64,000 bases of DNA from positions 1 to 64,000 of the forward strand of contig NZ_BAUA01000082.1 of NCBI RefSeq assembly GCF_000710915.1, read 5' to 3'. Each line of letters begins with the position of its first letter. The first letter of the stretch is position 1. The notes below the pieces were generated by a model. The model was not told the origin of the DNA. It saw only the letters and a program-made list of their open reading frames with translations, and searched no databases. Of the stretch, positions 8,904 to 16,786 are shown in pieces. The translations under genes and the position numbers were made by a program. Origin of the DNA: Nocardia brasiliensis IFM 10847. Lineage in GTDB: Bacteria > Actinomycetota > Actinomycetes > Mycobacteriales > Mycobacteriaceae.

Positions 8904-9080
8904 GCCCTGTCCGATATGCCGCCGTCTGCTCGCGGCCGGTGAAAACTTCGCACTGAACCGAACACGTGCCAGTCTCGTATCCCCTACGCGGGCGTGGATT
9001 GTCCCGCGACCCAGAAAACTGCAGATGGTCGGTCAGGCCGCTCGGCTCCTGCCCAGGTCGAGCCCACCGCCATACATGAC

Positions 9081-9114
9081 GAAGGCCGCCCCCGGTATCG
9101 GGAGGCGGCCTTCG
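9081..9114 (-). terminator. Terminator after sucCD
   Basis: A compact hairpin with arms CGAAGGCCGCC and GGCGGCCTTCG lies about 20 bases past the sucD stop. It separates sucCD from the AfsR-like gene on the same strand. Confidence 0.75.
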
Positions 9115-9134
9115 TTCGGTGCTGCGCCGGCCGG

Positions 9135-10049
9135 TCAGACCTCGACGCTGGCCTTCTCCAGGATTTCGCGAGCCAGTGCGGCGGTCTCGGACGGCGTCTT
9201 GCCGACCTTGACGCCCGCGGCCTCCAGCGCGTCCTTCTTGGCCTGGGCGGTGCCGGCCGAGCCGGAGACGATGGCGCCCGCGTGGCCCATGGTCTTGCCC
9301 TCGGGGGCGGTGAAGCCCGCGACGTAACCGACGACCGGCTTGGTGACGTTGTCCTTGATGTAGGCCGCGGCCCGCTCCTCGGCGTCGCCGCCGATCTCAC
9401 CGATCATCACGATCAGCTTGGTCTCCGGGTCCTTCTCGAACGCCTCGATGGCGTCGATGTGGGTGGTGCCGATGACCGGGTCGCCGCCGATGCCGATGGC
9501 GGTGGAGAAGCCGAAATCGCGCAGCTCGTACATCATCTGGTAGGTCAGGGTGCCGGACTTGGACACCAGGCCGACCGGGCCCTTGCCGGTGATGTTGGCC
9601 GGGGTGATGCCGACCAGCGCCTCGCCGGGGGTGATGATGCCGGGGCAGTTCGGGCCGATGATCCGGGTCTTGTTGCCCTTCTCCACGTTGTAGGCCCACG
9701 CGAACGCGGTGTCCTGCACCGGGATGCCCTCGGTGATGACCACCAGCAGCGGGATCTCCGCGTCGATGGCCTCGATGATGGCGTCCTTGGCGAACTTCGG
9801 CGGCACGAACGCGATGGAGACGTCGGCGCCGGTCTCCTTGATGGCCTCGGCGACGGTGCCGTACACCGGCAGCTCGACCGCGTTGCCGTCCTTGTCGGTG
9901 TGCGCGACGGTGGTGCCCGCCTTGCGCGCGTTGACGCCACCGACGACCTGGGTGCCGGCCTTGAGCATCAGCGCGGTGTGCTTGGTGCCCTCGCCACCGG
10001 TGATGCCCTGGACGATGACCTTCGAATCCTTGTTGAGGAAGATAGACAT
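9135..10049 (-). CDS. sucD: Succinyl-CoA synthetase alpha subunit
   Basis: SucD (304 residues) binds CoA and carries the phosphohistidine of succinyl-CoA ligase in the TCA cycle. The N-terminal CoA-binding Rossmann domain contains VIVQGITGGEGTKHT. The active-site region reads GKTMGHAGAIVSGSAGT, with the phosphorylated His in GHAGAI. It starts 11 bases after the sucC stop, so the two form one operon and one alpha-beta enzyme. Length and motifs are complete. Confidence 0.98.
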   Translation of the reverse strand: MSIFLNKDSKVIVQGITGGEGTKHTALMLKAGTQVVGGVNARKAGTTVAHTDKDGNAVELPVYGTVAEAIKETGADVSIAFVPPKFAKDAIIEAIDAEIPLLVVITEGIPVQDTAFAWAYNVEKGNKTRIIGPNCPGIITPGEALVGITPANITGKGPVGLVSKSGTLTYQMMYELRDFGFSTAIGIGGDPVIGTTHIDAIEAFEKDPETKLIVMIGEIGGDAEERAAAYIKDNVTKPVVGYVAGFTAPEGKTMGHAGAIVSGSAGTAQAKKDALEAAGVKVGKTPSETAALAREILEKASVEV

Positions 10050-10060
10050 TTCCGGGTTCC

Positions 10061-11227
10061 TTACTTGGCCGCTGCCAGTTCGGCGGCCTTGTCGGCGCCT
10101 TCGTCCATTGTCTGCGCGAGCGTGATCAGCGGGTGCGCGGCATCGACGAGAATCTGCCTGCCCTCGTCCACCTTGTTGCCGTCGAGCCGGACGACCAGCG
10201 GCTTGTTCGCCTCGGCGCCCAGGATCTCCAGCGCCTTGACGATGCCGTTGGCGACCGCGTCACAGGCGGTGATGCCACCGAAGACATTCACGAACACGCT
10301 CTTGACCTGCGCGTCACCGAGGATGACGTCCAGGCCCGCGGCCATCACCTCGGCCGAGGCGCCGCCACCGATGTCGAGGAAGTTGGCGGGCTTGACGCCG
10401 CCGTGGTTCTCGCCCGCGTACGCGACCACGTCGAGGGTCGACATGACCAGACCGGCGCCGTTGCCGATGATGCCGACCTCACCGTCGAGCTTGACGTAGT
10501 TGAGGTCGTTCTCCTTGGCCTTGAGCTCCAAGGGATCGGTCGCGTCCTTGTCCGCGAAGGCCTCGTGGTCCGCGTGCCGGAACTCGGCGTTCTCGTCCAG
10601 GGTGACCTTGCCGTCCAGGGCGAGGATCTCGTCCCGCGGGGTGCGCACCAGGGGGTTGACCTCCACCAGGGTGGCGTCTTCCTTGACGAACACCTCCCAC
10701 AGCTTCTGGATGGTCACGGCCGCGGCGTCGAGCACGTCGGCGGGCAAGTGGCCCTGCTCGGCGATCGAGCGGGCGAACGCGAGATCGACGCCCTTGACGG
10801 CGTCGACGGGAACCTTGGCGAGGCGCTCGGGCTTGGTCGCGGCGACCTCTTCGATCTCCATGCCGCCTTCCACCGAGCACATGGCCAGGTAGGTGCGGTT
10901 GGACCGGTCGAGCAGGAAGGAGATGTAGTACTCCTCCGCGATGTCCTTGGCTTCGGCGACAAGGATCTTCTTGGTGATGTGGCCCTTGATATCCAGGCCG
11001 AGGATGTTCTGCGCGTGCGTGAACGCGTCGTCCGCGGTCGCGGCGTACTTGACGCCGCCCGCCTTGCCACGGCCACCGGCCTTGACCTGGGCCTTGATCA
11101 TCACCGGCTTGCCGATTTCCTCCGCGATGGCGCGGGCGTCCTCGGCCGTGTCCGTGACGCGGCCCTCGGACGAAGGCACTCCGTGCTTAACGAAGAGCTC
11201 CTTCGCCTGATATTCGAAGAGATCCAT
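10061..11227 (-). CDS. sucC: Succinyl-CoA synthetase beta subunit
   Basis: SucC (388 residues) is the ATP-grasp subunit that binds nucleotide and succinate. It begins MDLFEYQAKELFVKHGVP, the family N-terminus; a longer in-frame extension to 11260 is rejected because GGTGAG sits at good distance before this ATG. Core motifs include VKAGGRGKAGGVK, LVEVNPLV, NGAGLVMSTLD and the C-terminal GGITACDAVANGIV. It is first in the sucCD operon and divergent from the M23 peptidase transcription unit. Confidence 0.98.
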   Translation of the reverse strand: MDLFEYQAKELFVKHGVPSSEGRVTDTAEDARAIAEEIGKPVMIKAQVKAGGRGKAGGVKYAATADDAFTHAQNILGLDIKGHITKKILVAEAKDIAEEYYISFLLDRSNRTYLAMCSVEGGMEIEEVAATKPERLAKVPVDAVKGVDLAFARSIAEQGHLPADVLDAAAVTIQKLWEVFVKEDATLVEVNPLVRTPRDEILALDGKVTLDENAEFRHADHEAFADKDATDPLELKAKENDLNYVKLDGEVGIIGNGAGLVMSTLDVVAYAGENHGGVKPANFLDIGGGASAEVMAAGLDVILGDAQVKSVFVNVFGGITACDAVANGIVKALEILGAEANKPLVVRLDGNKVDEGRQILVDAAHPLITLAQTMDEGADKAAELAAAK

Positions 11228-11654
11228 GTACTCACCGTCTCGTCTGCGTTGCGATGACAACGTCTTTGTTGGCGGCCCGACGTCGGAAGCGGGTCGGGTC
11301 GGACTCTAATCAGTCACATGGACGGCCAATCGGCCACGTTCATCCTAAGTGGCGCAGGTCACGGGCCGATACGCGCGGCGGAAAAACCGCTGGCCAACGC
11401 TACTCGCGAGTAGGTTGCTGGCACCGCGCCAGGTAGACCCGCCGAACCCGCACACAAGGCCGGATCTACTACACGCTGTCGTCGAAAAGTCGCGCCCGCA
11501 TGCCCAATGCACAGATAGATATTCCGTGCTGTTAGCGTGATCAATCTCACATGTTCGGACAGATGGGCCGCAGCGCTTGCGGACCCTGCAATCGTTTCGT
11601 TACCGTCATTGCGGTCGATGTCACAGCACGGTCACGACTAGGAGGACGGCAAGC
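11228..11654. other. Divergent intergenic region between sucC and the M23 leader ORF
   Basis: About 430 bases without a recognisable gene. It must hold the sucCD promoter and the promoter of the M23 unit. The part nearest the peptidase holds the GTCAC direct repeat (11620-11639) and an AGGAGG at 11640-11645. I did not see the conserved core of a c-di-AMP (ydaO-type) riboswitch, which is often found before actinobacterial wall-hydrolase genes. Confidence 0.6.
11620..11639 (+). promoter_or_regulatory. GTCAC direct repeat resembling an MtrA box
   Basis: GTCACAGCA at 11620 and GTCACGACT at 11631 form a direct repeat with 11-base periodicity. MtrA, the essential actinobacterial response regulator of cell-wall hydrolase genes, is known to bind direct repeats of GTCACAgcg type. 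The site lies just ahead of the leader ORF and M23 peptidase. Regulation by MtrA is inference from motif and target type. Confidence 0.4.
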
Positions 11655-11777
11655 TTGACGCAGCACAGCACTCCGCAGATGGAGAGCCGTTCCGCAGTTG
11701 ACCCGTCGAAGCCGCTGATCAGCAGGCACCTCGGCCCCGCGAACATCTCCCGCTTCACGATGTGGCACAGCCGATGA
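11655..11777 (+). CDS. Upstream leader ORF overlapping the M23 peptidase start (40 aa)
   Basis: A TTG codon lies nine bases after a perfect AGGAGG (11640-11645) and opens a 40-residue frame, MTQHSTPQMESRSAV... ending TMWHSR. Its TGA stop overlaps the ATG of the peptidase in an ATGA arrangement (11774-11777). The peptidase ATG has no ribosome binding site of its own beyond this frame, so translation of the leader probably sets translation of the peptidase. The peptide is polar, with no signal sequence or membrane segment, and I recognise no family. It could be a regulatory leader or a small conserved protein. Confidence 0.55.
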   Translation: MTQHSTPQMESRSAVDPSKPLISRHLGPANISRFTMWHSR

Positions 11778-12943
11778 ACCATCGCTCCGCCCTTATTCCT
11801 GAACATCGCGCCCGGACCGGTCATCGTTATCGCGACGACGAATCCTTCGGCGCGCAGGCGACACCCGGTACGTCCCGTGGTCCGTCGGTTGACCGGCAAC
11901 GGAACTCGCTCTACGCCGCGCCTGCCGCGGCGGCGCCGGTGGACTACAGCTCCCGCGACAACGCCTGGTCCACGAACGACTCGTGGTCCCAGCAGGATTC
12001 GTGGGCGCCGCAGGACACCTGGTCGCAGCAGGAGTCCTGGTCCGACGGCGGCGCCTGGAACTCGGGCGACGCCTGGGCCGAGGAAGAGACCTGGGCACCC
12101 GAAGACGGCACCTGGGCGCCGGAAGAATCCTGGGCTCCCGAGGCCGAGACCGAAACCCCGGACACTCCGGCCACACCGACCGTGATTCCCGGCCGCCGCG
12201 CCGCCAAACGTGGTGGCGCGCATCGGCTGCCCGCCCCGCCCGCCGCCCTCAAGGGTCGCGCCGCGGTGGCCGCCGTCGCCGCCGGTGCCGTGGTCGCGGC
12301 CGGACAAGCGGCTCTCGCCTCGCCGGAACAGCCGAGTCAAGCCGTCGACTACGAGGCCGCCGGGCAGATCCACGAGATCGCCGCCCAATCGGTCAGCCTC
12401 GCCGACCCCGCCGTCTCGGCGGAGTCGCCACAGATCCTCAACGCCTCCGGGCCGACCCACCTCGGCGACTTCAACGACATCCTGCAAAAGGGTCAGAAGT
12501 ACGCGCAGGACATGGCCGCCGCGGAAGCGGCGAAACTGCGCCCCCTGTTCACCAAGTTCGCCGCCGGTAACTTCACCTCCGGCTTCGGCGCCCGCTGGGG
12601 TGTACAGCATCTCGGCATCGATATCGCCGGCCCGATCGGCACCCCGATCGTCGCCGTCGCCGACGGCACCGTCATCGAAGCGGGCCCCGCCGCCGGCTTC
12701 GGCATGTGGGTTCGCCTGCTGCACGACGACGGCACCGTCACCATCTACGGCCACATCGACACCGCCACGGTCTCCCAAGGCCAGCGCGTCATGGCCGGCG
12801 ACCAGATCGCCACCATCGGCAACCGCGGCTTCTCCACCGGCCCGCACTGCCACTTCGAAGTGTGGTTGAACGGTTCCGACAAGATCGACCCGGTGCCCTG
12901 GTTGGCAACCCGCGGAATCAGCCTGGGCCCGCAACGGGACTAG
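11774..12943 (+). CDS. Membrane-anchored M23 metalloendopeptidase with Trp hexapeptide repeats
   Basis: This 389-residue protein cleaves peptidoglycan crosslinks if active. Residues 65-120 hold ten tryptophans at almost exact six-residue spacing (W-S/A-x-x-D/E-S/T). A membrane anchor follows at about 162-182 (AAVAAVAAGAVVAAGQAAL), then a helical linker and the C-terminal LytM/M23 domain. Zinc ligands and catalytic residues are present: HLGID (His279, Asp283), YGHID (His327) and HCH (His358/His360). The ATG at 11774 overlaps the leader ORF stop; a GTG four codons upstream is possible. The place beside sucCD and pcrA matches Rv0950c. The Trp repeat lies on the N-terminal, probably cytoplasmic side. 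Confidence 0.92.
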   Translation: MNHRSALIPEHRARTGHRYRDDESFGAQATPGTSRGPSVDRQRNSLYAAPAAAAPVDYSSRDNAWSTNDSWSQQDSWAPQDTWSQQESWSDGGAWNSGDAWAEEETWAPEDGTWAPEESWAPEAETETPDTPATPTVIPGRRAAKRGGAHRLPAPPAALKGRAAVAAVAAGAVVAAGQAALASPEQPSQAVDYEAAGQIHEIAAQSVSLADPAVSAESPQILNASGPTHLGDFNDILQKGQKYAQDMAAAEAAKLRPLFTKFAAGNFTSGFGARWGVQHLGIDIAGPIGTPIVAVADGTVIEAGPAAGFGMWVRLLHDDGTVTIYGHIDTATVSQGQRVMAGDQIATIGNRGFSTGPHCHFEVWLNGSDKIDPVPWLATRGISLGPQRD

Positions 12944-13156
12944 GGCTCGAGTTTTCGTGCCGAAGGTGTGCGAGCAGGGCTGACGAGCCGCGATTTCGGT
13001 TCGGCGGACGTGAGTTTCGGCCTGGTGTGCCCGGACTGGCTGCGGCGCACTCCACTTCAGTTCGCCGTACCCGTTGCCGCTCGGCACACCCCCTATGAGT
13101 TGCCACAGCCCTCTGGTGCGGACACATTCGCTACGGGATGCCGCCGCGTGTCTCGT

Positions 13157-13235
13157 TGGTCGGTTGATCAGGAGGAAATGGTGGCGGCATCGGCCGAGAG
13201 GCCCCCGCCACCAGTTCCTCCTGATCGACTGACCA
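13157..13235. repeat. Long imperfect inverted repeat (31-base arms)
   Basis: Left arm 13157-13187 (starting TGGTCGGTTGATCAGGAGG) and right arm 13205-13235 pair over 31 bases with three mismatches, around a loop of about 17 bases that itself contains GGCC-GAGA-GGCC. It lies between the convergent M23 and tautomerase genes, within a 360-base gap (12944-13303) that otherwise shows nothing. It may be a bidirectional terminator, but the arms are longer than usual for one, so a small miniature repeat is also possible. No target-site duplication was seen. Confidence 0.75.
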
Positions 13236-13303
13236 GCTATGTCAACTCACCTGGGCCCGTGGCGTAGGCGGAGTGCTGGCGCTGACGTCGGGGGTGGGCG
13301 GGG

Positions 13304-13681
13304 TCAGGGGGTGCGTCGGGTTCCTTCTTCGCCCGGTTCGGGGAGGACTTCGCCGCCTTCCATGATCCAGCTGGCGGCGAATTCGATGAGGATGATCTCG
13401 ACGGCGGAAGGGGCCATGCCGGCGGCTGTGGCGATAGCGGTTTGCATGGAGCGTTCCAGGCGGGCGAAGAGGTCTGGGGTGCGGTTTCCGCCGCCGCGGA
13501 CGCCCGCGATGACGGACAGTTCGATGCCGGGGCGGAGCGCGTGGCCGTGGAGGAGGACCACACTGACGAATCCGGATGGTGCGCCGGTGATCTCACAGTG
13601 CGTGGCGGTGACAGCAGCCGCGACCGCCCTGTGCGTGGCCGCGTCTGGGCGGACGCGGCAAGCGATGTTGTAGAGCGGCAT
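13304..13681 (-). CDS. Tautomerase family protein (intact copy)
   Basis: The protein (125 residues) begins MPLYNIACR, so the mature N-terminus would be the catalytic Pro of the tautomerase superfamily; this decides the start at 13681. The body (VTATHCEITGAPSGFVSVVLLHG) and the C-terminal MEGGEVLPEPGEEG agree with the Tautomerase_3 / cis-CaaD-like group. Such enzymes use Pro1 as a base on enol or halo-acrylate substrates; the substrate here is unknown. It directly follows (one base gap) a frame made of two degenerate copies of its own N-terminus, and is the surviving member of a decayed tandem array. Confidence 0.8.
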   Translation of the reverse strand: MPLYNIACRVRPDAATHRAVAAAVTATHCEITGAPSGFVSVVLLHGHALRPGIELSVIAGVRGGGNRTPDLFARLERSMQTAIATAAGMAPSAVEIILIEFAASWIMEGGEVLPEPGEEGTRRTP

Positions 13682-13705
13682 GTCAACTCCGATCACGATT
13701 CGCGG
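13674..13705. repeat. Direct repeat copy 1 (32 bases) of the tautomerase gene junction
   Basis: A 32-base segment spanning the end of one gene copy and the MPL start of the next. It is identical to 13903-13934, 229 bases away, and shows recent tandem duplication. Confidence 0.85.
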
Positions 13706-13910
13706 GACTCACGAACCGACTCCGCGCAAGGCGGCAGACGGCACGCTGGGCGGCGGTGTCTAGGCAGGTACGACGTGCGACGCGGTAGAGCGGCATGTCG
13801 GCTCCGATCGAATCAATGACCTGCGAGTCGACTCTCCGCACGAGGCGACAGACGGCCGGCTGCGTGACGATGTCCAGGCGAGCACGACCGGCGACGTTGC
13901 ATAGCGGCAT
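13683..13910 (-). pseudogene. Two fused N-terminal remnants of tautomerase genes
   Basis: The frame contains MPLCNVAGRARLDIVTQPAV and, 38 codons later, MPLYRVARRTCLDTAAQRAV. Each matches the first roughly 25 residues of the intact tautomerase (MPLYNIACRVRPDAATHRAV). The second remnant runs into SRFVSPANRDRS and stops one base before the intact gene. The tail resembles the C-terminal RFAIPANHPRS of the protein encoded at 14016-14480. Only start regions and tails survive; the enzyme core is missing from both, so this is read as decay of tandem duplicates rather than a functional gene. Confidence 0.7.
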
Positions 13911-13934
13911 GTCAACTCCGATCACGATTCGCGG
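13903..13934. repeat. Direct repeat copy 2 (32 bases) of the tautomerase gene junction
   Basis: Identical to 13674-13705. It spans a residual C-terminal tail (LAISANRDRS in one frame) and the MPL start of the first remnant. Confidence 0.85.
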
Positions 13935-14015
13935 AGATCGCGAGCCCACGGGCGAGGTGGAAGACACCGAATGGGGAGTGGGGGTGTCTGTGCGCGTGCG
14001 GCGGGCGACGACATG

Positions 14016-14480
14016 TCAGCTCCGGGGGTGGTTTGCGGGGATCGCGAAGCGGCCCTGGGTGATGCGGGAGGCGGCGAGCTGGGCGAGGGTGCGTAGGAGG
14101 AAGCGGGGACGGGCGGCGGGGCGGATGCGGTCGCGGTTCAGTTCCAGGTAGCGGGCGAACAGCGAGGTGTCGACCAGAGCGAGCATGAGATCGTCGGGAC
14201 CGGCCCCGGTGACGGCGTTCCAGGCCTCGCTCATCGCGCGCATCGCAGGTTCGCGGCGGGCGGCAGGCAGGCCGTCCTCGGTTTCGACGAGCACCCACGA
14301 CATGGTCGAAGGATGGTTGTCGGTGAAGGACTGGCCGGGCGGGATCTCGCACCACACCACGACCACCCGCTCGCCGCCGCCCAGCGTCTGCCGGTAGGCG
14401 TCGGCCAGAGCACGCTCGGCGGCCCGGCATCGAGCGGAACTCAGGCTGCCCTGCTGGATCGTGCCCAGTATCCGGCGCAC
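14016..14480 (-). CDS. Tautomerase-superfamily-like protein, divergent copy (154 aa)
   Basis: The start is a GTG at 14480 preceded by GAGGAGGAG. The central part (RVVVVWCEIPPGQSFTDNH, MRAMSEAWNAVTGAGPDDLML) has the beta-alpha-beta pattern of a tautomerase subunit. However, the N-terminus (MRRILGTIQQGSLSS) lacks the Pro1 start, so normal catalysis would be lost. The C-terminal RFAIPANHPRS is repeated in the remnants downstream, tying it to the same gene array. Alternatively it is an unrelated small protein; the family call is tentative. Confidence 0.55.
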   Translation of the reverse strand: MRRILGTIQQGSLSSARCRAAERALADAYRQTLGGGERVVVVWCEIPPGQSFTDNHPSTMSWVLVETEDGLPAARREPAMRAMSEAWNAVTGAGPDDLMLALVDTSLFARYLELNRDRIRPAARPRFLLRTLAQLAASRITQGRFAIPANHPRS

Positions 14481-15247
14481 CGCTCCTCCTCACGAACCAC
14501 GCCCGTGGTCACCCCGGACGGTAGTGCACCGATCGTTCTACTTCAAGAGCGCACCGTTCCCACCAGCGCAGACATCTTCCACGTACGCCAACGAAAGCGC
14601 ACAACCCCGGCAGCCCAACAGCACAGATGACCGTGCACATGTACGAACACCTGCGCTTTCGCCCGAGCATTCCGTTCCTGCGCAGACCCCGGTGCACGCG
14701 AGAAACCCAGCGCCCAAGGGACTTCGCACACGCAAACTCCACACGTGCAGAGGTGCCGCGTAGAGGACTCCGCCTAGGCGCGAAAACTCACACACGCACA
14801 AACACCCCGGCGCACACTAACTCCGCACGCACGAACAACCGGCACAGCATGACTCGCACCGACCCCGACCCGGCACACTCACCCCCTGTCCGGCGCACCC
14901 GAGGCCATCCCACAGACACAAGGCGGTACACGCGAATTGCTTGGTACGCAGGACGCGGACGTGAGCGCGGACGCCGGCGCGGGCGCAGCGGAGGTCAGGC
15001 GCGGCCAAGGGTGGTGCAGCGCAGGTGCCGGACGCAGGCGCGGGTGATGGGGCGGGTGCCAGCAGGGGCCAAGCGGGGCGCAGCGCGGGGTGCGGACGCG
15101 GACGCAGCGCAGGCATGGGAGGCGGGGACGGCGGTGTCGAAAGTCAGGGGTTGTCAGGGGGAGGGTTTGATGCAAACGAAGAGCCGGAGTGGGTGGGTGA
15201 TGATGCGCACGTACTGTTCGGCGGGGGTTGGGGCTAGCGTCGGGAGT
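14481..15247. other. Non-coding divergent spacer with a sharp strand-composition switch
   Basis: About 770 bases with no convincing gene on either strand. From about 14510 to 14930 the plus strand is strongly C- and A-rich; from about 14950 to 15240 it is strongly G-rich. The switch means that both leaders transcribed outward toward the flanking genes would be purine-rich. An open plus-strand frame runs from 14627 into the SRPBCC gene, but its composition does not look like protein. Confidence 0.6.
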
Positions 15248-16627
15248 ATGGCCGGCACAACGGTGTACACCCAGTTTCTTGCGGCGCCAACGGATGTCGT
15301 TTGGGGGGTGGTGGGGGATCCCCGGCGGTGGCCGGAGTGGAATCCCGCGGTGACCGCGGTGCGGCTGCATGGGTCGGTCGCGGTGGGGACGACGGGGGAC
15401 TATCTGCCGAAAGGGCGGGTCTTCGAGGCATTGCACGGGCGGACGGCACCGCCGTTCGTGATCAGCACGTTGGTGCCGGGGCGGGCGCTGGCGATCGAGC
15501 AGCCGGAACCGGCGGGCCGGATGCGGCTGGCCTGGACGTTGACGCCGCGTGACGGCGGAACCGAGATCAGGCAGGAGCTCACGTTCTCGGGGCCTTCAGC
15601 GGGGGTCGCGCGGGCGGTGGTCGGCTCGCTGCTGGAGACCGATGCCCGCGTCTGCTTCGCGCGACTGGCCCGCTCGGCCGGTCTGGAACCTGCGGCGAAG
15701 GCCTTGTCGGTCGTAATCGCCGGGGGCACCGGCGCATTGGGCAAGCACCTAGCGGCTGATCTGACCTGCCGCGGTCATCGGGTGACGATTCTCACTCGAC
15801 GCCGCGATCGCGGGCTACCTTTCACGCAGGTGGAGTGGGACGGCAGGACGGTCGGCAATTGGGTTGCCGCCCTGCGCAATCCAGGCCAGACCGCGATCAT
15901 CAATCTGGCAGGCAAGCTGGTCGATTGCCGGCCGACGCCGCGCAATGTCGACGAATTGCAGCGCAGCCGTGTGGATTCGACCCGCGCACTGGTTGAGGCA
16001 GCCGCCTCGCTGGAGCAGCCGATCGACTACTGGGTGCAGGCCAGCACCACCGCCATCTGGTCGGACGCGGGCGAAATCCGTTGCACGGAAACAACTCCGC
16101 TGCCGGTCGGATTGCCGCAGATGACCGGGGTGGCGCAGCCGTGGGAGCAGGCGTTCGACGGCGCGAACGCCGCGCACTCGACGGTGCTGCGCACCTCGAT
16201 CGTGCTCGACCCGCAGGCGCCCGCGCTGAAGCGACTGAGCCAGTTGACGAAAGCCGGGCTCGGCGGCCGGGTGGGGCCGGGCGACCAGTGGTTCAGCTGG
16301 ATTCATGTGGAGGACTGGCTCGCCATCGTTCGCGCCGCCCTCGGCCTGGACCCGGCGGTGTCGCTACCGGACGGAATCCTGGTGGCCGCCACCGACTTTC
16401 CAGTACGCAACCGCGACCTGATGGCGGCACTGCGCAGACACCTGCGCCGTCCGCCCGCGCCGCCCACCCCGACCGCGATCCTGAAGCTCGGCGCGGTCGT
16501 CCTGCGCACCGACCCCGCACTCGGACTCACCGGCCGTCACGCCACCTCAGAAGTGCTCCGCACCACCGGATTCGTCTTCCGCTACCCCACCCTCGACGAA
16601 GCACTGACAAACCTGCTCCCCCGCTGA
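15248..16627 (+). CDS. SRPBCC domain fused to TIGR01777-type NAD(P)-dependent epimerase
   Basis: The 459-residue product has an N-terminal SRPBCC/START-like ligand-binding domain (about 1-145, VYTQFLAAPTDVVWGVVGDP). The C-terminal SDR part (about 153-459) shows the nucleotide-binding motif VIAGGTGALGKHL, IINLAGKLVD, WVQASTTAIW and a DUF1731-like end (LTGRHATSEVLRTTGFVF). This fusion is known in actinobacteria, but its substrate is unknown. The start at 15248 is chosen because the conserved domain begins there and upstream sequence is non-coding; there is only a weak GGGAG at short distance. An earlier in-frame start cannot be excluded. Confidence 0.85.
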   Translation: MAGTTVYTQFLAAPTDVVWGVVGDPRRWPEWNPAVTAVRLHGSVAVGTTGDYLPKGRVFEALHGRTAPPFVISTLVPGRALAIEQPEPAGRMRLAWTLTPRDGGTEIRQELTFSGPSAGVARAVVGSLLETDARVCFARLARSAGLEPAAKALSVVIAGGTGALGKHLAADLTCRGHRVTILTRRRDRGLPFTQVEWDGRTVGNWVAALRNPGQTAIINLAGKLVDCRPTPRNVDELQRSRVDSTRALVEAAASLEQPIDYWVQASTTAIWSDAGEIRCTETTPLPVGLPQMTGVAQPWEQAFDGANAAHSTVLRTSIVLDPQAPALKRLSQLTKAGLGGRVGPGDQWFSWIHVEDWLAIVRAALGLDPAVSLPDGILVAATDFPVRNRDLMAALRRHLRRPPAPPTPTAILKLGAVVLRTDPALGLTGRHATSEVLRTTGFVFRYPTLDEALTNLLPR

Positions 16628-16688
16628 GACAAATCCCGAATCCCTGCCACATCCTCGGCAGTCGCCTCGTACACCGATCGACCTCAGC

Positions 16689-16709
16689 GCGGGCGAACAC
16701 ACCGCCCGC
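16689..16709. terminator. Possible terminator between convergent SDR fusion and pcrA
   Basis: A seven-base perfect stem GCGGGCG / CGCCCGC with a seven-base loop lies in the 159-base gap between the two convergent stops. There is no T-run on either side. Confidence 0.4.
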
Positions 16710-16786
16710 ATCCGGCACCGACCGGACACGAGCGACAGCGACGAGGCGCACGACAGGACCGAACAGCCCTGCCGCACGACCGCCGC

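Noticed and set aside
11540..11654. Possible c-di-AMP (ydaO-type) riboswitch before the M23 peptidase
   Set aside because: The expected conserved purine-rich core and pseudo-symmetric helices could not be found by eye; a direct repeat and leader ORF explain the region better.
13178..13267. A 29-codon frame inside the long inverted repeat with AGGAGG before ATG
   Set aside because: The ribosome-site-like sequence is part of the repeat arm, spacing to ATG is too short, and the product is a short Pro-rich peptide.
14627..15247. In-frame N-terminal extension of the SRPBCC-SDR protein
   Set aside because: Composition is Arg/Thr/Gly-rich and unlike protein, crosses the skew switch, and the conserved SRPBCC domain starts right at 15248.
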